Shown: positions 1 to 14,043, counted from the first letter of the stretch. The stretch: 64,000 nt of DNA from Acanthornis magna (GCA_036785705.1 JAWUZG010000001.1:8060001-8124000), one strand, 5' to 3'. Program-made: numbers and translations. The notes: generated by a model from the letters alone, not told the origin.

Positions 1-3000
1 ATTAGGCACAGGGAAAATGAAGTCATTTGCTGCTGTTTATTCCATTAATTCAAAGTGTTAAAAAAAAAAATTCAGAGTTCCATTAATTCAAAAATTATCT
101 CGCGCATGGGGCAAGCGCCGCTCCCTGGTTATTCTAACCTTAACCCATCTATGCTATCACACTTGTCCCGTTGTGTGTTGCCTTCTGTGTCTGGTATCTT
201 TTTCCTTGAGGAAATGACTTATCTTTTAAAAGCAGAACAATATTTGCTTCAAAAATCATGAGCAGGTGTAAGTGAAAGTGTGCAAAAAGTAGTATCTTGA
301 AAAGGAAACATTTTGTGCAAATGTACTTTCAAAAGTGTCCAAAAATCCACTTTTCATTGCAATAACTCAGATGTGGCTTCCATACAGCATCTCTACAAAG
401 ATAAATTAACCTTTCTACTGTCTGTAAGTGATTTATTGTCTCCACACTAATGCTATATTTTATAATGGATGAAATTAGGATTAAAAGAAGGTTATGTATA
501 ATTGCCAGCAGTGCTTGGCATAAGTACCAGTTTGCCCCACCTCTGTACATCAATCCCAGTACTTTAAAATGCAATTAATACTTGTCTTATTATTAACTGC
601 TAATATTGATATCAAAGAAAACAAATGCAGACTTAAGATTGTAAGATGTTCTACAATGGTTCATTAACATTTGTTTTTCTTGCCAATGGACCAAAACGTA
701 AAGGATTTTCTCAAAGATGACTTTACCAGAATGGAGAAAAAGCATCTCTGTATTTGACCTTATTACTATGACCTTCATAATTACTGGTAATTAGGGATGT
801 AATTGAGATTTATCTCTCAAAAAGGAACATTAATACTTGCTGGGAGTTCTGTTCTTTAGCAACCTGTTCTCCAAATTTATTGTGAGATTGAAAGTCACTT
901 TGAGCGCTGATATCTAGTCTTTTAAACATATTATGTTAGAAATCAAGTAGCGTAATCAAGTCTTGTCCAAAGTGCTGCAACATGCAGAGGTCATTCCATT
1001 GATGTCTTTGTAGTTTTGCTTTGCTCTGGGTTTCTTCATCTCCTGTACAATCCCTCTAAAGTTTCCTGCTGCATCTCAGTGTTGGAAACTTGAGAGGACG
1101 AAGGAAATACACTATGGTTTATAGCATACTATTTCTCTTCAGACTGTTTCTATAATGACAAACACACCCGGAGTCTGACCCTGGATGGATCTGGGAACTA
1201 TCAAACAAATATGCTTTCAAAACACTCCAAACAATAAAAAGTGTGCTCCATCACCACTTGTTTCAGTTTTCTTTTCTTCTGATAGTGAATTTTCTTTCAT
1301 GTTGATTTAAGGATCTTGCTGTTATAACTTCTTAAAATTACATATTTGAATTTATCTTCTTTTACACACTGCATATTTTTTCCCTACATGTTTGCAGGAG
1401 ATTTGGGCATAGAATTAATGAAAAATGCAACAAAAAGGAGATACACAGCGTGGATTAGAGAAGATCATTTTCATTCTGGATAATTTCTAACAGAGCCTGC
1501 AGTAATTCTAAGCATTGTAGATAAGTTTATAGAAGTTTGAATTTGTGAGTGATGCGTATCAGTCTGTTGGTGATAAATGACAGACACAGCAACCCTGGCC
1601 TCCTACATGGCAGAATTCAATCGGGGCCCTTTTGATGACAGCTGAAAGTGTTCAACAGTTTGAGGAATGGAAATGATACCAAAATAAGAGCTAATACCAT
1701 AAAATAACCCTTTTTATTTTTCCCTCCCAAGACTTAAGGCCTGTAGATATCATAGACAGAAGATAATGTATGTAAAAAGTGGGATTCATTTGTCCTAACA
1801 CAAGAAGTTAGGGACTGGATTCAGTTTCTGTTCATATGAACTCATCTACATGAAGGGGTACAATTCAGTTGTCTAAACATTAGGATCTTCTGCTGTCTGA
1901 GGTGCCTGAGGTTATTCCACATGATTTCTCACTGTCCCTCCAGAAGGACATAGTTTTCCCATAAATCCCATGTCTTCCTGTAGAACATCTCAGAAAATGT
2001 CAGGTTCCCATTTCAGATGTCTGATCGAGAGATGTCTGTTTTGGGGTGAACTGAACTGAACTGAACTGAACTGCCTTGTGGCTCCCCTGGGTGCACTGAA
2101 TTCACTTCTGAGGACTAGAATTGGACCTGACATAGCTTGTTCACTTGTAAACACCTGCATTACAGAAACCTTAATTTAGAAGTCTTGTCTGGACTCAAGT
2201 CTGATCTATAGTCAATGTTCATCACAAAAGGGTCCATTCAGTTACATTTGTCAGGTGAATTTTCCTCTAGCAGGGCGTGTCCTGGAACCCACGAAGACAT
2301 TCAGACTGAATTTTAGACCTCTAAGGTGAGGTAATGTGAATCTATTTGCTTTTATTATTTGGAAAGTTATGGTGCTACAAGAAGATAACACTGAACAAAA
2401 CTTGAAAAAATACTCTAAGAGAGCTAAACTGTTTTTCCTTCTGTTGTAGAGTTGTGGAGGATGGCAACATGGATAGAGATTATCTCTGAGGGAGAAATCC
2501 ATAGCTGTAGTGGTTCTATCTCTGGTCAGCAGTGCAGACCTTGTTAACTGAGGGTAGAATCAGATTTATGGTCTATTTACATCTGCAGAGCCATGTTCAT
2601 TTACGGTGCAGCAATAAACATATTGTACTCATCTCCCAAGATTTACCACCATCTACTGGTTGTTTACAGTTGGTTTTCCCAAGGTTATTCTTAGTGATTT
2701 TAAACCTTTTCTGCTTGTGAGCATGTGTCAGACAGAGTGATTTACAGCAGCCTTTACCCAGATAATAGTACATTGCCATAGATCCTTAGCCAAGGCTTCT
2801 TGACCTTTTTTTATTTACAGTGTCCAGAGTTGGAGGATTACTCACATGCACATTTTGGTTATTGGAGATAAGGACCCTGACAATTTTGTTCACACACTGC
2901 TAACTTTATTGAATTGTTCTCTGTGTTATGGTGTACAGCCTATGCCATGAGAAGGACATGGATTTTTGATGGAGAAGAGTAGTTATTCTGTTTTTGCTGG

Positions 3001-5547
3001 ACTAAAACTTGCATGCTTCCAAATTTCTACAGAAAACGAACTAAAAAATTTGTCATCCTGTTCTAGCTTTTGGGCGTGTTCCCAGCTAAAAGGGACAGAG
3101 CTTCACTGGGCTTAAGTCAGCATGCTTCTACTGCAGAAACCTCAGGTGTGAGAGTACATGTTCAGAGATATCTGATTTCGGTTTTGTAAATTTTGGCACC
3201 ATAATTCTGCTCTTCTCTCAGCCCCACCACCATGTGACACTCCCTTTAGAATAAAAGAGAGTTTTTGCTGCCCTAAAGCACAATAAAAACAAATCTGAAG
3301 CAAGGTAGATGAAATACCTCTGTAAGAACCTTCACGAGCAATACATTCAGGGTTCACTAAAAAGTGTCTGTCATTGCCCCTGACTGAGACACAGCCTGGG
3401 TTAACCTTTTAGAAGCATCTGTGCTTTCATTTCCTCCTCCCACTTTGACTGAGCATGTACTTTTCACATCTTTATTGCTCTTAATTCAGTGACTAAGCTG
3501 AAGAGGATGAGGTTTATGTCTTGCTGCATAGTGCAGGCACAAAAGCACACAAAGCAATGTGCAGTGAAGCACAGCCTCACTCAAAGCCTGCGCAAAACTG
3601 CTAAGTCCAGAAACAAATGGGGTCAGAACTCCTTTCCTTTGAAGCAGAGGAAAAGAATTTATGTCAGGACTCGAAATGATGCAACTTATTTCTCCCATTC
3701 TTCCCTGAAATTAGCCCTGCGCATTGCAGTGGCTGGTGTTAAGCTGTGTAAAGACCCATTACATTGCCTGCCATCCATCACTTTCTGCCTGCTCCTAAAT
3801 GACCCCCAAAGGGAGGCATAGCCAAATCATAGGTACTCAAAATCTTGCCTATATTGATTCGGTGAAAATGTATTAGATGTCAGTATTAGCTATCACTTCA
3901 CTGATATTTATAGGTGCCTAAATCAACAAACTCCATCTGGACAAATTTTATTCATGGTAATACCACGCTTTTTTATTATTGAGCTATTTATACATTTATT
4001 TATTGAACTAAATATCCACACTTTTGTCTATAACCAGTCCCTGTTATTTCCCATTTAAAAGTACAAGTAAATGCAAGAAGAAAATAATACTCATCTGTAA
4101 AAGTGTATAGATTTATATTATTTTTTGGACAGGAGCCATAGCCTACCCTAGCAGAATAATAATCTATCACAGTAATGTTGGCTGGAAGTAAGTGAGAGAA
4201 AAAAGACTGAACAAGGATGCTGACCTGTACTAATAAGACTATAGCTGCTCGCCTGTGAGCACAGAAGCACATGTAAGTATATAGTATAATCATCTTAGCA
4301 CTATCTGTCATGCTATGCTTTGGAAAGGCAGGGTATAAAGAATGTGTTCAGCTGGTTTGAAAAAAAAAAAAATTGAAAAAGTCGATTCTTTATAGTCAGC
4401 AGAATTCTTTACAAAACTTCCCAAGGAGAAAGCAGATGCTGAGTAGCACAAAATTAATCTTGTAACATACTAGCTATAAAGTACAGTAACACAAATCAAT
4501 ACTGCAGCCCTAAACTATCAGCTGCTGAGCATAGGAATAGTCAGCTGAATTGTGTAGGACATACGCTCAGCTCTCTGGTTTTTCACCACGGGGTTTTTTT
4601 TTAGGTCCTGAGTTAGAGCCTGTTGGAAACAGTGACAGAAACATGGCTTTGGATCAAGCCCTGAGCTATAGATTTATACTGACCAGGGCTGGAGGAATAC
4701 TGCAGTCGAGTCAGTGCTGCAGTGAAGTGCTGCTGGTTATGCTATCCCAAGCCGGAACCAAATTGCTCTGTTAGAGGAAAGCCAATTGCTTTTGAACTGT
4801 ATAATTTTAACACAGCAAAATCTGACCCTCTAAGTGTAAAATTGCACGTGGCAATTATTGGCTTCTGCAGGAAATTAACTCACTGTGTATTTAACGCTTC
4901 TGTCCAACAGCAATTAGGTTACTTTTATAGCTGAGTGTGTAGCTCTTAATGCAGCAAAGCCGCTGCCTGTGGCAGCCATAGCTTACCAGCTGAGCTGCAG
5001 AAACACAGGCTCTTTCTGGAGACACAGGCATTAGCTCTTTTGCAGCTGACTGCAAAGGAGGCCGTGTTCTGTGGCAGCTCAGCTTGCCAAAGCTCATGGA
5101 ACAGGAATATTCTATGTGAATTTTCTGACCCCGAACCCTGCTTCCCATTTTGGCTCGCAGCCACCCTGCCTCAGTCCCCACGTTTGGCAGGTGAAGGTGT
5201 GAAAAAGGCATTCTGCACTGTAAATGAAACAGATCCAGGAGCAACATCTCCTTTGTGAACTGTTCATCTTTTAAGGCTGATATTTGCAATAAGGAAATGT
5301 GGTGAATAAACACAGCTGCAAAATCTATCTATAGGCTAGTAAGATTCATTCAACAAAACCCCTTTGGCCCTGGCCACAAAGCCTGGTACCCTCAAAAACA
5401 TCTCCCATTCTACCTTCTGAATGTGTCCATCATTTTCTACATGGTGTGAGGTTCTACTGTGACCTTCAGCCCCTGACATTCTGTGGGATGAACCAGCAAA
5501 GAGTTGTATAAAGTCAAAGTAGAGCTAAACGAAGTTTAGTCTCTTGG
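1..5547. other. Unique non-coding DNA, no gene seen
   Basis: No open frame here exceeds 140 codons and none resembles a known protein. What can be seen is small: a 14-bp direct repeat (TCCATTAATTCAAA at 41-54 and 79-92) around a short A-run, a local cluster of four CpGs at 101-120 in otherwise CpG-poor DNA, a pentanucleotide repeat at 2047-2073, and an A13 run at 4360-4372. Composition is AT-rich throughout, as in bird macrochromosome intergenic or intronic DNA. The region could lie inside an intron; nothing distinguishes the two. Confidence 0.6.
2047..2073. repeat. (TGAAC)5 microsatellite
   Basis: Five perfect tandem copies of TGAAC plus a partial sixth copy. This is a simple pentanucleotide repeat in non-coding DNA and the copy number is likely to vary between individuals. 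No function is implied. Confidence 0.95.
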
Positions 5548-5710
5548 CTGCTGAAACCTTGGAACAGGTTGCCCAGAGGAGCTGTGGATATCCCGCCCCT
5601 GAAACTGTTCAAGTCCAGGTTGGATAGGACTTTGAGAAAACTGCAGGGAGCTTGGAACAAGATCATCTTTAAGGTCTTTTCCAATCCAAACCATTCTTTG
5701 ACACCATGAA
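5548..5710 (+). mobile_element. CR1 LINE, 3'-end fragment
   Basis: The text runs through the hallmarks of the bird CR1 3' untranslated region in order: a GGAACAGGTTGCCCAG block, GAGGAGCTGTGGAT, a 'GTTCAAGTCCAGGTTGGAT' block, then GATCATCTTTAAGGTC, TTCCAATCCAAACC and a decayed terminal ATTCTTTGA. CR1 is the dominant non-LTR retrotransposon of birds, and copies are usually 5'-truncated like this one. The terminal ATTCTATGA-type repeat is degraded and several CpGs are lost, so the copy is old. It has no coding capacity. No target-site duplication is expected for CR1 and none was seen. Confidence 0.93.
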
Positions 5711-8700
5711 AATTATTGCTTCCAATGAGCCTGGTCACAGATTTTAGCTGTAGTAAAAGTGTTATTCTTAGCATAGTAGGTAAAATTAAATAAGCTTTTT
5801 AAATATTCCCCTTTTACTATTTTCTAGTGAACTGTTGTTGGATGTAAAGGTTTTTCAAAGTATACGTTTCCATTAGTGTCCACAGTTCCCTTCTACCATT
5901 TCCCCTGTCATGCCTTTCTTCTATGAACCAGCAAAGCTCAACTTTAAATGACAAAATATATAAAGCTTATATAATAATTCTCCTTAATCAACATCTGTTG
6001 ATGAGTTTTATATTTTATGACACTTTCCCAGTTTATATTTACTTACCATATCTATAAAAATAGTAATAAATCTCATAAATGTTCAGCACAGAGAGGAGAG
6101 CTGCTGTGAATTCCAAGATGCATCTCCTGATTATATAGCACACAGAATGAAGAAGAATGCATAAGCAACTCACTGCAAATTGGGAGCCATACTCGGGCAC
6201 ATATTTTTTGTTCTTTGTATCAGTGCAATGCAAAGGCAATTAAGTTTATTGGTGCTTTATCAAGCACTCTGGCAGGAGGATGCACAGGCACCTGAAGACA
6301 TACTTCATTTGTCTGCCAGCACCTGACTTTCAAGATGCTTCAGACACAGAGAGAACTCAAAAGTTTTTCTCTTTATTTTTCCCTGTGCCCCATTATAGTA
6401 CTAGTTCACCGGAAAGAACAGATTTTGTAGTACTGCTACTCATTCTGGGGAGAAAAGTTTAGCTTGATATAATTTTTCATACAATTTCATGGAATTTTGA
6501 GATCATAAAACAGTAAATCTGGTATCCTAAAAAACATTACTTCTATTTTTAAAAGAATGCAAAATTTTGAAAGGAGCTGGGGAGGGAGGGAAACAAAATA
6601 TTCAAACTCTGAACTTCAGTATTCACTTAACTGTGGTTTGAATCAGCCTTGGACTTTTTGAGTCCCTGCCAATTCAATGAAGTGCACCTGTGCATGACAA
6701 TGTTTCATTGTGTAGGACATCAGCAGACAGAGGATGCCAGCATATACTTTCTTTTTGGTGGTCTGTCTAATGGCTACTGTCCCTGCCATCTGTCCCTCGC
6801 TGTGACCACTCCACTCTTCCACTCTGCTTCCAGAGGAGCATTAGCAGCAGCGACCAAAATCACAAGCAGGGCTCAGATCCACTTGTCTCTTCTGCGTTCC
6901 TGCCTGCAGCTCTGAGCTTGAATGGAAGCTGGGAAGATAACACAGAATAATAATTGTGTTCTAATGTATAATTCTAACTGTGTTTTGCAATAGCAGCTCC
7001 TTGTGGACACACTGTTAGAGGCACACAGGTGCATAACTGCAGTTTTGTTTAGCCTTCAGAATGTAATATTTTATTAACTTTTTATTGGTTTTTCTTAATT
7101 TATTCCACCTGATTCTTTATGACTTGCATGCATTTAATGTAAATTTAAAGTGTCTGAAGACCACTAAGGAACAAAATTGCTATAAAAGAGCTACCACTGT
7201 TTGATTGGTATCTGTCAGATTCATTTGGTTACTGACTTTTTAATTGGAATATAGTTTTTGCTATTATTCATGACCATTCATGCAGAATTTCATCTCTGTA
7301 TTTCTTATTTAACTCAATAGAGAACGTAAGAAGATTTACATTTTAAAAGTTTAAATGATGAGCTGCTAATTGACATACCACAGTCAGGCTCGCAAAATTA
7401 ATTTAGGTATCAATCAGCCACCTAGTCATTGTTACTCAAATTACCATTGGGAGTTTTGCTTTTATTCTGAAATACTTAAATATGTAAGTGCAAACACATT
7501 TCTAATTTTTTTGTCACAGACACAGACAGGCATCACACCATGGGGAACACTGCACTTATTATTTTAGGAATTGACATAGCCTGTGCAAATACAGAAAAAT
7601 ATCTAACTGGCAAATTCAAATGGTCTCATATTAAAGAAATATATAAGCCAATAATGGATAGCAGCCAAGGACATTAAAATATATATAAGGCCTATAACCA
7701 AAAGACATCAGTTAATTACTATGTAGAAATTCAGTGAATGTATCACATTGTCCTGAACGTGGTTTTTATCAATATAACCATTCTCGATTAGCATTGGATG
7801 CTGGAAATGGCAGGTCAATAAAGCAGAAACCTGTTGGATGCTTTTGCAAATATTACAGAAACAAATATGCTGATTAACATTCCTTCACAGTAGTCTGTCA
7901 TCAAACCTGCTCGTAGGCATAAGCGGAGTGTGCTCCCACCATCCAAAACGACTTAGGCTTATCCAACCTTGTCCGCACTCCATCATTTCTGCATTAGCAC
8001 TGAACTGCTGCAGACACTGAGCAGGACCCAGAGGTGCCACATGCAGCAAATGCAGATAACAGCGCTGCTCTTGAGAGCTTCTGATTTACTCCTCCACCTT
8101 CTGCCAATGAATGTCCTGCTCTGGCAGTAAAGAGGTTCAACCTCCCTCCTTCCCAGACCTCTTTGGACAGCAAAGACCTGACTTTTCCCATTTGTCACAT
8201 CTGCTAATTTGGTTTTCCAACACTGACAGCAGCGCACTCTGGATGACACACGGGCCTTGACAAAGCAGACCTGTGGGATCCCCCTTGCCCCTGGTACCTC
8301 CTGTGAGTGTGGGATGGGGAGAGTGGAAAGCTGGAGGCCAAGCAGAGCTTCAGGACCCTTCTAAGGGGGTTCACCATCTCAGTGTCTAGAATGATGCCCA
8401 TCTTCTGGGCAGGGCTGTGTGCTTTACAGCTCTTCATCTCCAGTCCTAGCCCAAGCCAGCTTGCTTTCAACCCTTGGCTGCATCAGTCTTAGGGGTTTGT
8501 AGGTTTAGGGGTTCTGTTTTTGTTTTCTGGTTTGTTTGTTTTAACTGCGGTCTCTGAGCCTGGGATATCTATGAATGTTTACTGAGGGGTTTGCAAAGAG
8601 TAGCTATGAAAACCAGAGCTACCATCTATATTCATTGGTTTGGGTCCCCAGCTCCACTGGAAAAACTGTGATGTCCTGCTGGCCAGAGGAACAAACCCCC

Positions 8701-11700
8701 GCCTAAAGGGATGGTGGCATCGCTGCCTCCAGATGCTGCTCCCACTCTTCTCTCCCTGTGCACAAGGACTGATGAAACACCTTGAACCTGCCCTGTGCCT
8801 TATCCAGATGTGTCTTTAGCAATCACACCTGTTCTTTTTAGGTGGCTCGCTAGCTTTCTGTTAATTTACTTGCAGAACAGATTTAGATCCCAGAAACTGA
8901 AAATGACTTGTACATTCAGCCTATCCAGAGAGGCAGACAGTTATGGGGTATCCAAGATCAATACCAATTCACAGAGGATGCTACCCAGGACCTGATGTTA
9001 GAAGTTTAATTTCTGGCTTTAATGAAAACTGCATTCTACATTTGGCCAACAAGATTTCTTGCAGCAATAAACTGCACTTTTTACAGCATGTCTCTGCTGT
9101 GGGAGCAATAACATCCAAAGCTCCATACCTTGCTCCTTCACAGGAGCACTTCCAGGTTATTAAAGAAACTCAACCTTCTAGCTGTACAAATAATTGTTCA
9201 AAGATTATTTAATAACTGTTAAACATAATTAATGTAAATATTGATACAAATATTCAATAAACAAAATGCTAATCTTATTAAATATTAAGCAATTTCAAGA
9301 GTGTCCTGGGAACTTAATTAGTCTTCATAAAAAATTGATTCTTTTCCTCTGCAACAGAGAGCATGAATGCTCAGCTATTTTGTATTAGAGACTTCATCTG
9401 GTTTCAATGAACTTTAAAAATCCAGCCTGCTCTATCACACTTTACACTCACATCGTATTGCTGATGCTTAGCTATGAACGCAGGTATAAAATTTGATATG
9501 GATTGCATTTTATTGGGAAAGTCTGAAGTCCTGCAACAGTCCAGCAGAGAACTCGATGCATTATGTTGAATGTCTCCATTACCTGGTCCTTTCTGTGGGT
9601 CTTTAGTAGTGCAAATGTTCATGCAGTGGCTTGACATGCAGTAACAGAAATGCTTTCAGATCATACCTAGAGAGACAAAAAGTTAAAAAATGTGTTGGTA
9701 GTAACGTGTAAAATTAATTGGCTAATAAAATCACAGAGATGTTGAGCATTTGATGCACAAAACAGTAATTAGGAGTAATGGGATATTTACGAGGAAAGAT
9801 GATGTGTTGAACAGTTATCAGGATGTGTGTCAGAGCCTAATTCATTAGGTTGTGAAAAACAGTAATGCTGAATATGGTGGAACATTAACATTTTTCAAAT
9901 TAAAGATGTATTAGGCGAAGAACAAAAAATTAGTCTCAGGAAAAATCAGGCTGAAAAATCAAGCTGTTCTGACCATTTCTTTTTTTGTTGCTGTTTTAAC
10001 TGCAGCTGTGTAAACTATCATTCAGGAAAGCAACAAAGTCACACAGGAGCAAATGGGAGTGATACTGCCAGCAGGTTCTACAGCTGGAAAACACTTTATG
10101 ACTGGTGATATTATTGTATTCTTTCAGTTAGTTTTATTCAAAGTGCTTATATAGTTGGGCTTAAAATGTTGGTTCTCTGGTCCAGGTTTTCAGCCACTCT
10201 TCAGCTCCTCTCTGAATTGTCTGTGCTGGACTCAGGCACAGTGCTGTCAATGGCAGCTGAGGATGGTGCTCCACGGAAATGTCTGGAAGCAGGATTTGGT
10301 CACAGCTCTGAGAGGCAGGACAAGATCAGGCACCTGCTCTCTGCCACCCAGACATAACCCAGGTGGACTTGGCCACTTCAAGCAACCTGAGACTCACGAA
10401 AGACAAGTAGAAGAGAAAACCCCACTGTGATCTTCTCTTCTCTGCAAGTGTAAGCTTTTTGTCAGCAATGAGTCAAAGAGTAGACAGTATATTTTCTCCA
10501 CCAAATAATGCATTCAGCAGAAATACAATTTTGAATATTTTGGTAGATAGGGCCTGTTTAAACAACAGAAAATGGAAGATGTTAAAATGAATTTTCATGT
10601 AAGAATTTTTTTTTTTACATTTATGAAATTATTAACATTTTTAAAAACATATTTTTTCTACATTAAATTACAAAAAAAGATTAGTTTATGTTAAATCTAT
10701 ATAACCCATAAATGAAGCATTTCATCCTTTATTCTGAAGTCAAGCAACACATTCTGGTTCATCCCACAATGAATCCTCTATTATTTATGCAGCTTTAATT
10801 CAGAATCATTGCCTCCAGCTAGGATGTGCAGAGTTTTGCTAACAGAACTTCTCCTGGCGTGCAGAGAAGAGCTGATTTTCTGTCTAGTAGATCAATCCCT
10901 TAAGTAGCTTTACCCTTTATCACCTTGGAAAGGAATCAGTGCCAAGCATAGGCCAAGCATTTATTTTCCATAAGTAATAAACTCATGATTACGGTGATCG
11001 TACAAAACAGGCTTTGTCTTTTTAGAGTTATCAAGGGGAAAGGGAGCACTGATTTATATTTTGTTAAACAATGCTGCTAACTTCTTTGCAAACAGAGAAG
11101 TTCAGAGGATCTGAACACACCTGGGAATATATTCATCACTAGACTTTTAGTATTTTAACATTTCCAGGTCTATTTTAAGTTATGAACATATGCAGAATCT
11201 GGAAGATGGTTTCAGTGGGAAAGTAAGCACAGCAGATTAATGAGAGGTTTGCAATTTTCTAGTCACTCCTTTAGCATTCAGTTGAGTCTAAATTGGCCTC
11301 CTCAGGCTCCTGATTGAAAGTGCTATACATAAATGAGTTGCAGGGAACATTTACAGCAAATCTGTGGTACTTGACACTTTGTCTCAAACAATTTTTTTTA
11401 GCTTAAATTGAGTATTGTTTGTTTTAGGAAGCTTAACATACAAAACCAGGTATTATCTCACAGGCATTCAGAATATCCAAAGCTTTCCCAAGATACTATT
11501 ACTGATCTGTAGGTGGTTGTATATTTATAGTATATAATAAAATCGTTGAATAATTCAAGCTGAGTGTAACATTAGAGATGTTTTCATGGTGAAATTGTAC
11601 TTTGATTGAATTTCCATGTTGAATTGTTTCAGTATTTGTGTAAAGCACCAAGCAAGCCAGCCACGCTTTGACATCTGAAAATACAAATCTATGACTTAGA

Positions 11701-13918
11701 ATAAATAATAAAAAGTAATTTGCCTAGTCACTGCAAATTAAACACAGAGCAGAAACCTTAGGATCATGTATATAGGAATAAAATTCATCAGCGAGCAATC
11801 CACATATAACATCTTGAATTAAATCAGCATTTTGAATGGACAAAATGATGCACAGAGGCCAGTTCAGCACTATTGCAGGAATTTCCTTTTGTTTCTGCAA
11901 TGAAGCATTAAAGGAGCATTCTAAATCAGAGCAGCCATAAGGCTGAATAACCTGTGGGTTTGACCTCCTCTGTTCTCAATCCTTGATGATAATGCAGGGA
12001 GTTAAAACAACATTATAGTTAGGATGCCTCGGCCTGCACACATTGACTCTGTCAACCTCTCAGAGAAATGCCAGCAGACCCTCGCTTTATCAGAGTGTGC
12101 AGGCACGTGTGTGTTAGCAAATAATGGAGTATCAGCAGATGTACCGCAATTATGACTGAGCTGATTAAACTTCCAGCAAGAAATTACTACCTTTTCTGTA
12201 ATGGTTATTTCCATCACAATTCAAAACTCAGTACTGACTCCAGCAGGAATCCTGCAATGGAACAACAGCAGGTTTCATCCTTAAGCAGACGACGCGGATT
12301 GCAGTGGGGAGGGCGCAGGAGCTGCAAGGTGTGAAGGCAGAGACTCTGCAGGAGAGGCTGCATTGCTTTGGTGGCCAATAGTGGTCCTACACTTGTCGGA
12401 GCATTCCTGCTACAGAATTCAAAGGTGTGGTTTGGCAGGTCCAGCTAGAGATCTCTGTTCTCTCTTTGCTTCTGTGAAACCTCCCCGTGAAAGTGAAACG
12501 TTCTCAGCATCAGTTCCCACCCGCGCAGGGTCACAAAGAGGATCCCCGAGGGAGCAGGCTGTGCCTTTCTCGGGCTGTGCCACAACATGTCACATTTCAA
12601 AGGACAAAGCAGCAGAGAATAAAACCATAACACTGAAGTCAAGCAAGGACTGGCCTCTTCCTGAACCTCTTTAGCACATTCTCCTGTGGTACAGCAAATG
12701 AGGCAGAAATCATCCTCAGGGTTTCATTTAAAAATGAGCACAGCGGAAGAGGCTTCATATTTATAGAGGGTCTTTCTCTACTGTGGATCTCAAAGCACAG
12801 GAGAAGCTTCACTGCCCAGTGAAGGAATATTTCTACAATATAAACTCACAATGAAGTGTTTTTAATTTGCCAGCCTTTTCCCATGATATAACCAGTGGAC
12901 AAAATTTACAGTCTTCTTTATAGTCCATGCACTTTTAAAACATAGCCATAGCTTGTATCTACACAGTTGTTGTTATATTCTGCTATGAATTTTCTCCAAA
13001 ACCAGACGAAAAACTTCCTTTGCTGGTCATCTTAAAATAGATTACATAAATTGGATCACTGAGCTGCAGGAACAGAAGAAAAAGGAATTGCAATATTTCT
13101 GCACTGCTGAATTCATGGCAGAGCTCAGTCCTAGGCTGATGCCTGCACAGATTTTTAGATTCTTCCTTTGGATTTTGTTGTGAGTGCTAGAGGGAGTTAC
13201 GAATGATGTGCAGAATCATCTTGTGCTTACAAATATTGCTTTTCAAAAAAACAGAGCTTATGAACAGTATTTCTGAAATATATTACATACTTTGAAGTTT
13301 TATGGATCCCCAGTGTGCTTTATTTTAAGATTAGTAGGATTCTTTCAGGCAGGGACAATAAGAATTGTGAAGCGAATGCACTTTCTTTTGAGAGAATAGA
13401 ACTCCTTTGTTTTCTGTTGCTGAAAGTGACTAACTAGTAGGAGAAACATTTTAGAAGCTTAGCTATTATTTTAATAAAGATTGATGAAATTATTTTTGTT
13501 TCAGGAGGCTTGCATTAGATAGAAAAGGAAATATGGGAGAAATAATCACTATTTTCCATTTAAATGTCCATTTGTCCTCTGAAGGGATTCTAGAGCACTT
13601 TACAAGCCATCAGACTTGGGACCACAGAGACCATCTGGAATGCTGCCTCCTCTGAGGTGGAGCCAAGCAGACTTTTTCCTACCCTTAGTAGCAACATCTA
13701 ACAATTTATCAGGGCCACTGAGTGTAAGGACTTAAAAAACACAGCTGCCTGTCTCAAAGCACTGTCAAGGCCACAGCTGTAACTCGCCAACTTAGTAAGA
13801 AGTAACCAAGCCACCACAGCTTTGTCACTTGGGATAAGCACAGAAGGGAGGAATTTGCAACAGGAGGGTGCTAATTCCAGCCCTGATGGTGAGATCTGGT
13901 TAGGAAATCCTGGTTAAT
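5711..13918. other. Unique non-coding DNA, no gene seen
   Basis: No recognisable gene or repeat family. Slightly GC-richer patches with several CpGs sit at about 8.0-8.5 kb, 10.16-10.43 kb and 12.28-12.56 kb; strongly AT-rich stretches sit at about 9.18-9.30 kb and 10.60-10.70 kb. Short open frames in the GC-richer patches (up to about 103 codons) have no family motif and overlap others on both strands, as expected by chance. One exon-like segment on the minus strand (6047-6126) is described under findings. Confidence 0.55.
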
Positions 13919-14043
13919 CAGAGAATCCCAGAATACTCTGAGCTGGAAGGGACCCACAAGTGTCAAACCCAACTCTCAATTGAACAGTCCATATGGGGAT
14001 CAAAACCACAACTTTGGCTGTAACCAACTGAGCTGAGGCATCC
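13919..14043 (-). mobile_element. tRNA-Ile-derived SINE with CR1 tail (TguSINE1-like)
   Basis: Read on the minus strand, the element starts with a tRNA-like head. An RNA polymerase III A-box-like CAGCTCAGTTGG lies at 14024-14035 and a B-box-like GGTTTTGATCC at 13997-14007, followed by CCCATATGG as in tRNA-Ile-derived heads. The tail (GTGGGTCCCTTCCAGCTCAGA, then ATTCTGGGATTCTCT) is a CR1 3' end, which would let CR1 machinery copy it. This head-plus-tail layout is that of TguSINE1, a passerine SINE family. Between the two boxes the head is shorter than a tRNA: GGTTACAGCC runs straight on, so roughly 14 nt around the anticodon loop appear to be missing. The B box also has a GGTTC to GGTTT-type change, so the copy is probably transcriptionally dead. 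Family name is inferred from memory of the layout, not from an alignment. Confidence 0.8.

Noticed and set aside
4891..5313. 140-codon minus-strand frame
   Set aside because: Two other frames overlap it on both strands and no motif is seen; the GC-richer local composition explains the lack of stops.
8481..8520. TTAGGGG-like units suggesting an interstitial telomere repeat
   Set aside because: Only a few imperfect, irregularly spaced units; no TTAGGG array.
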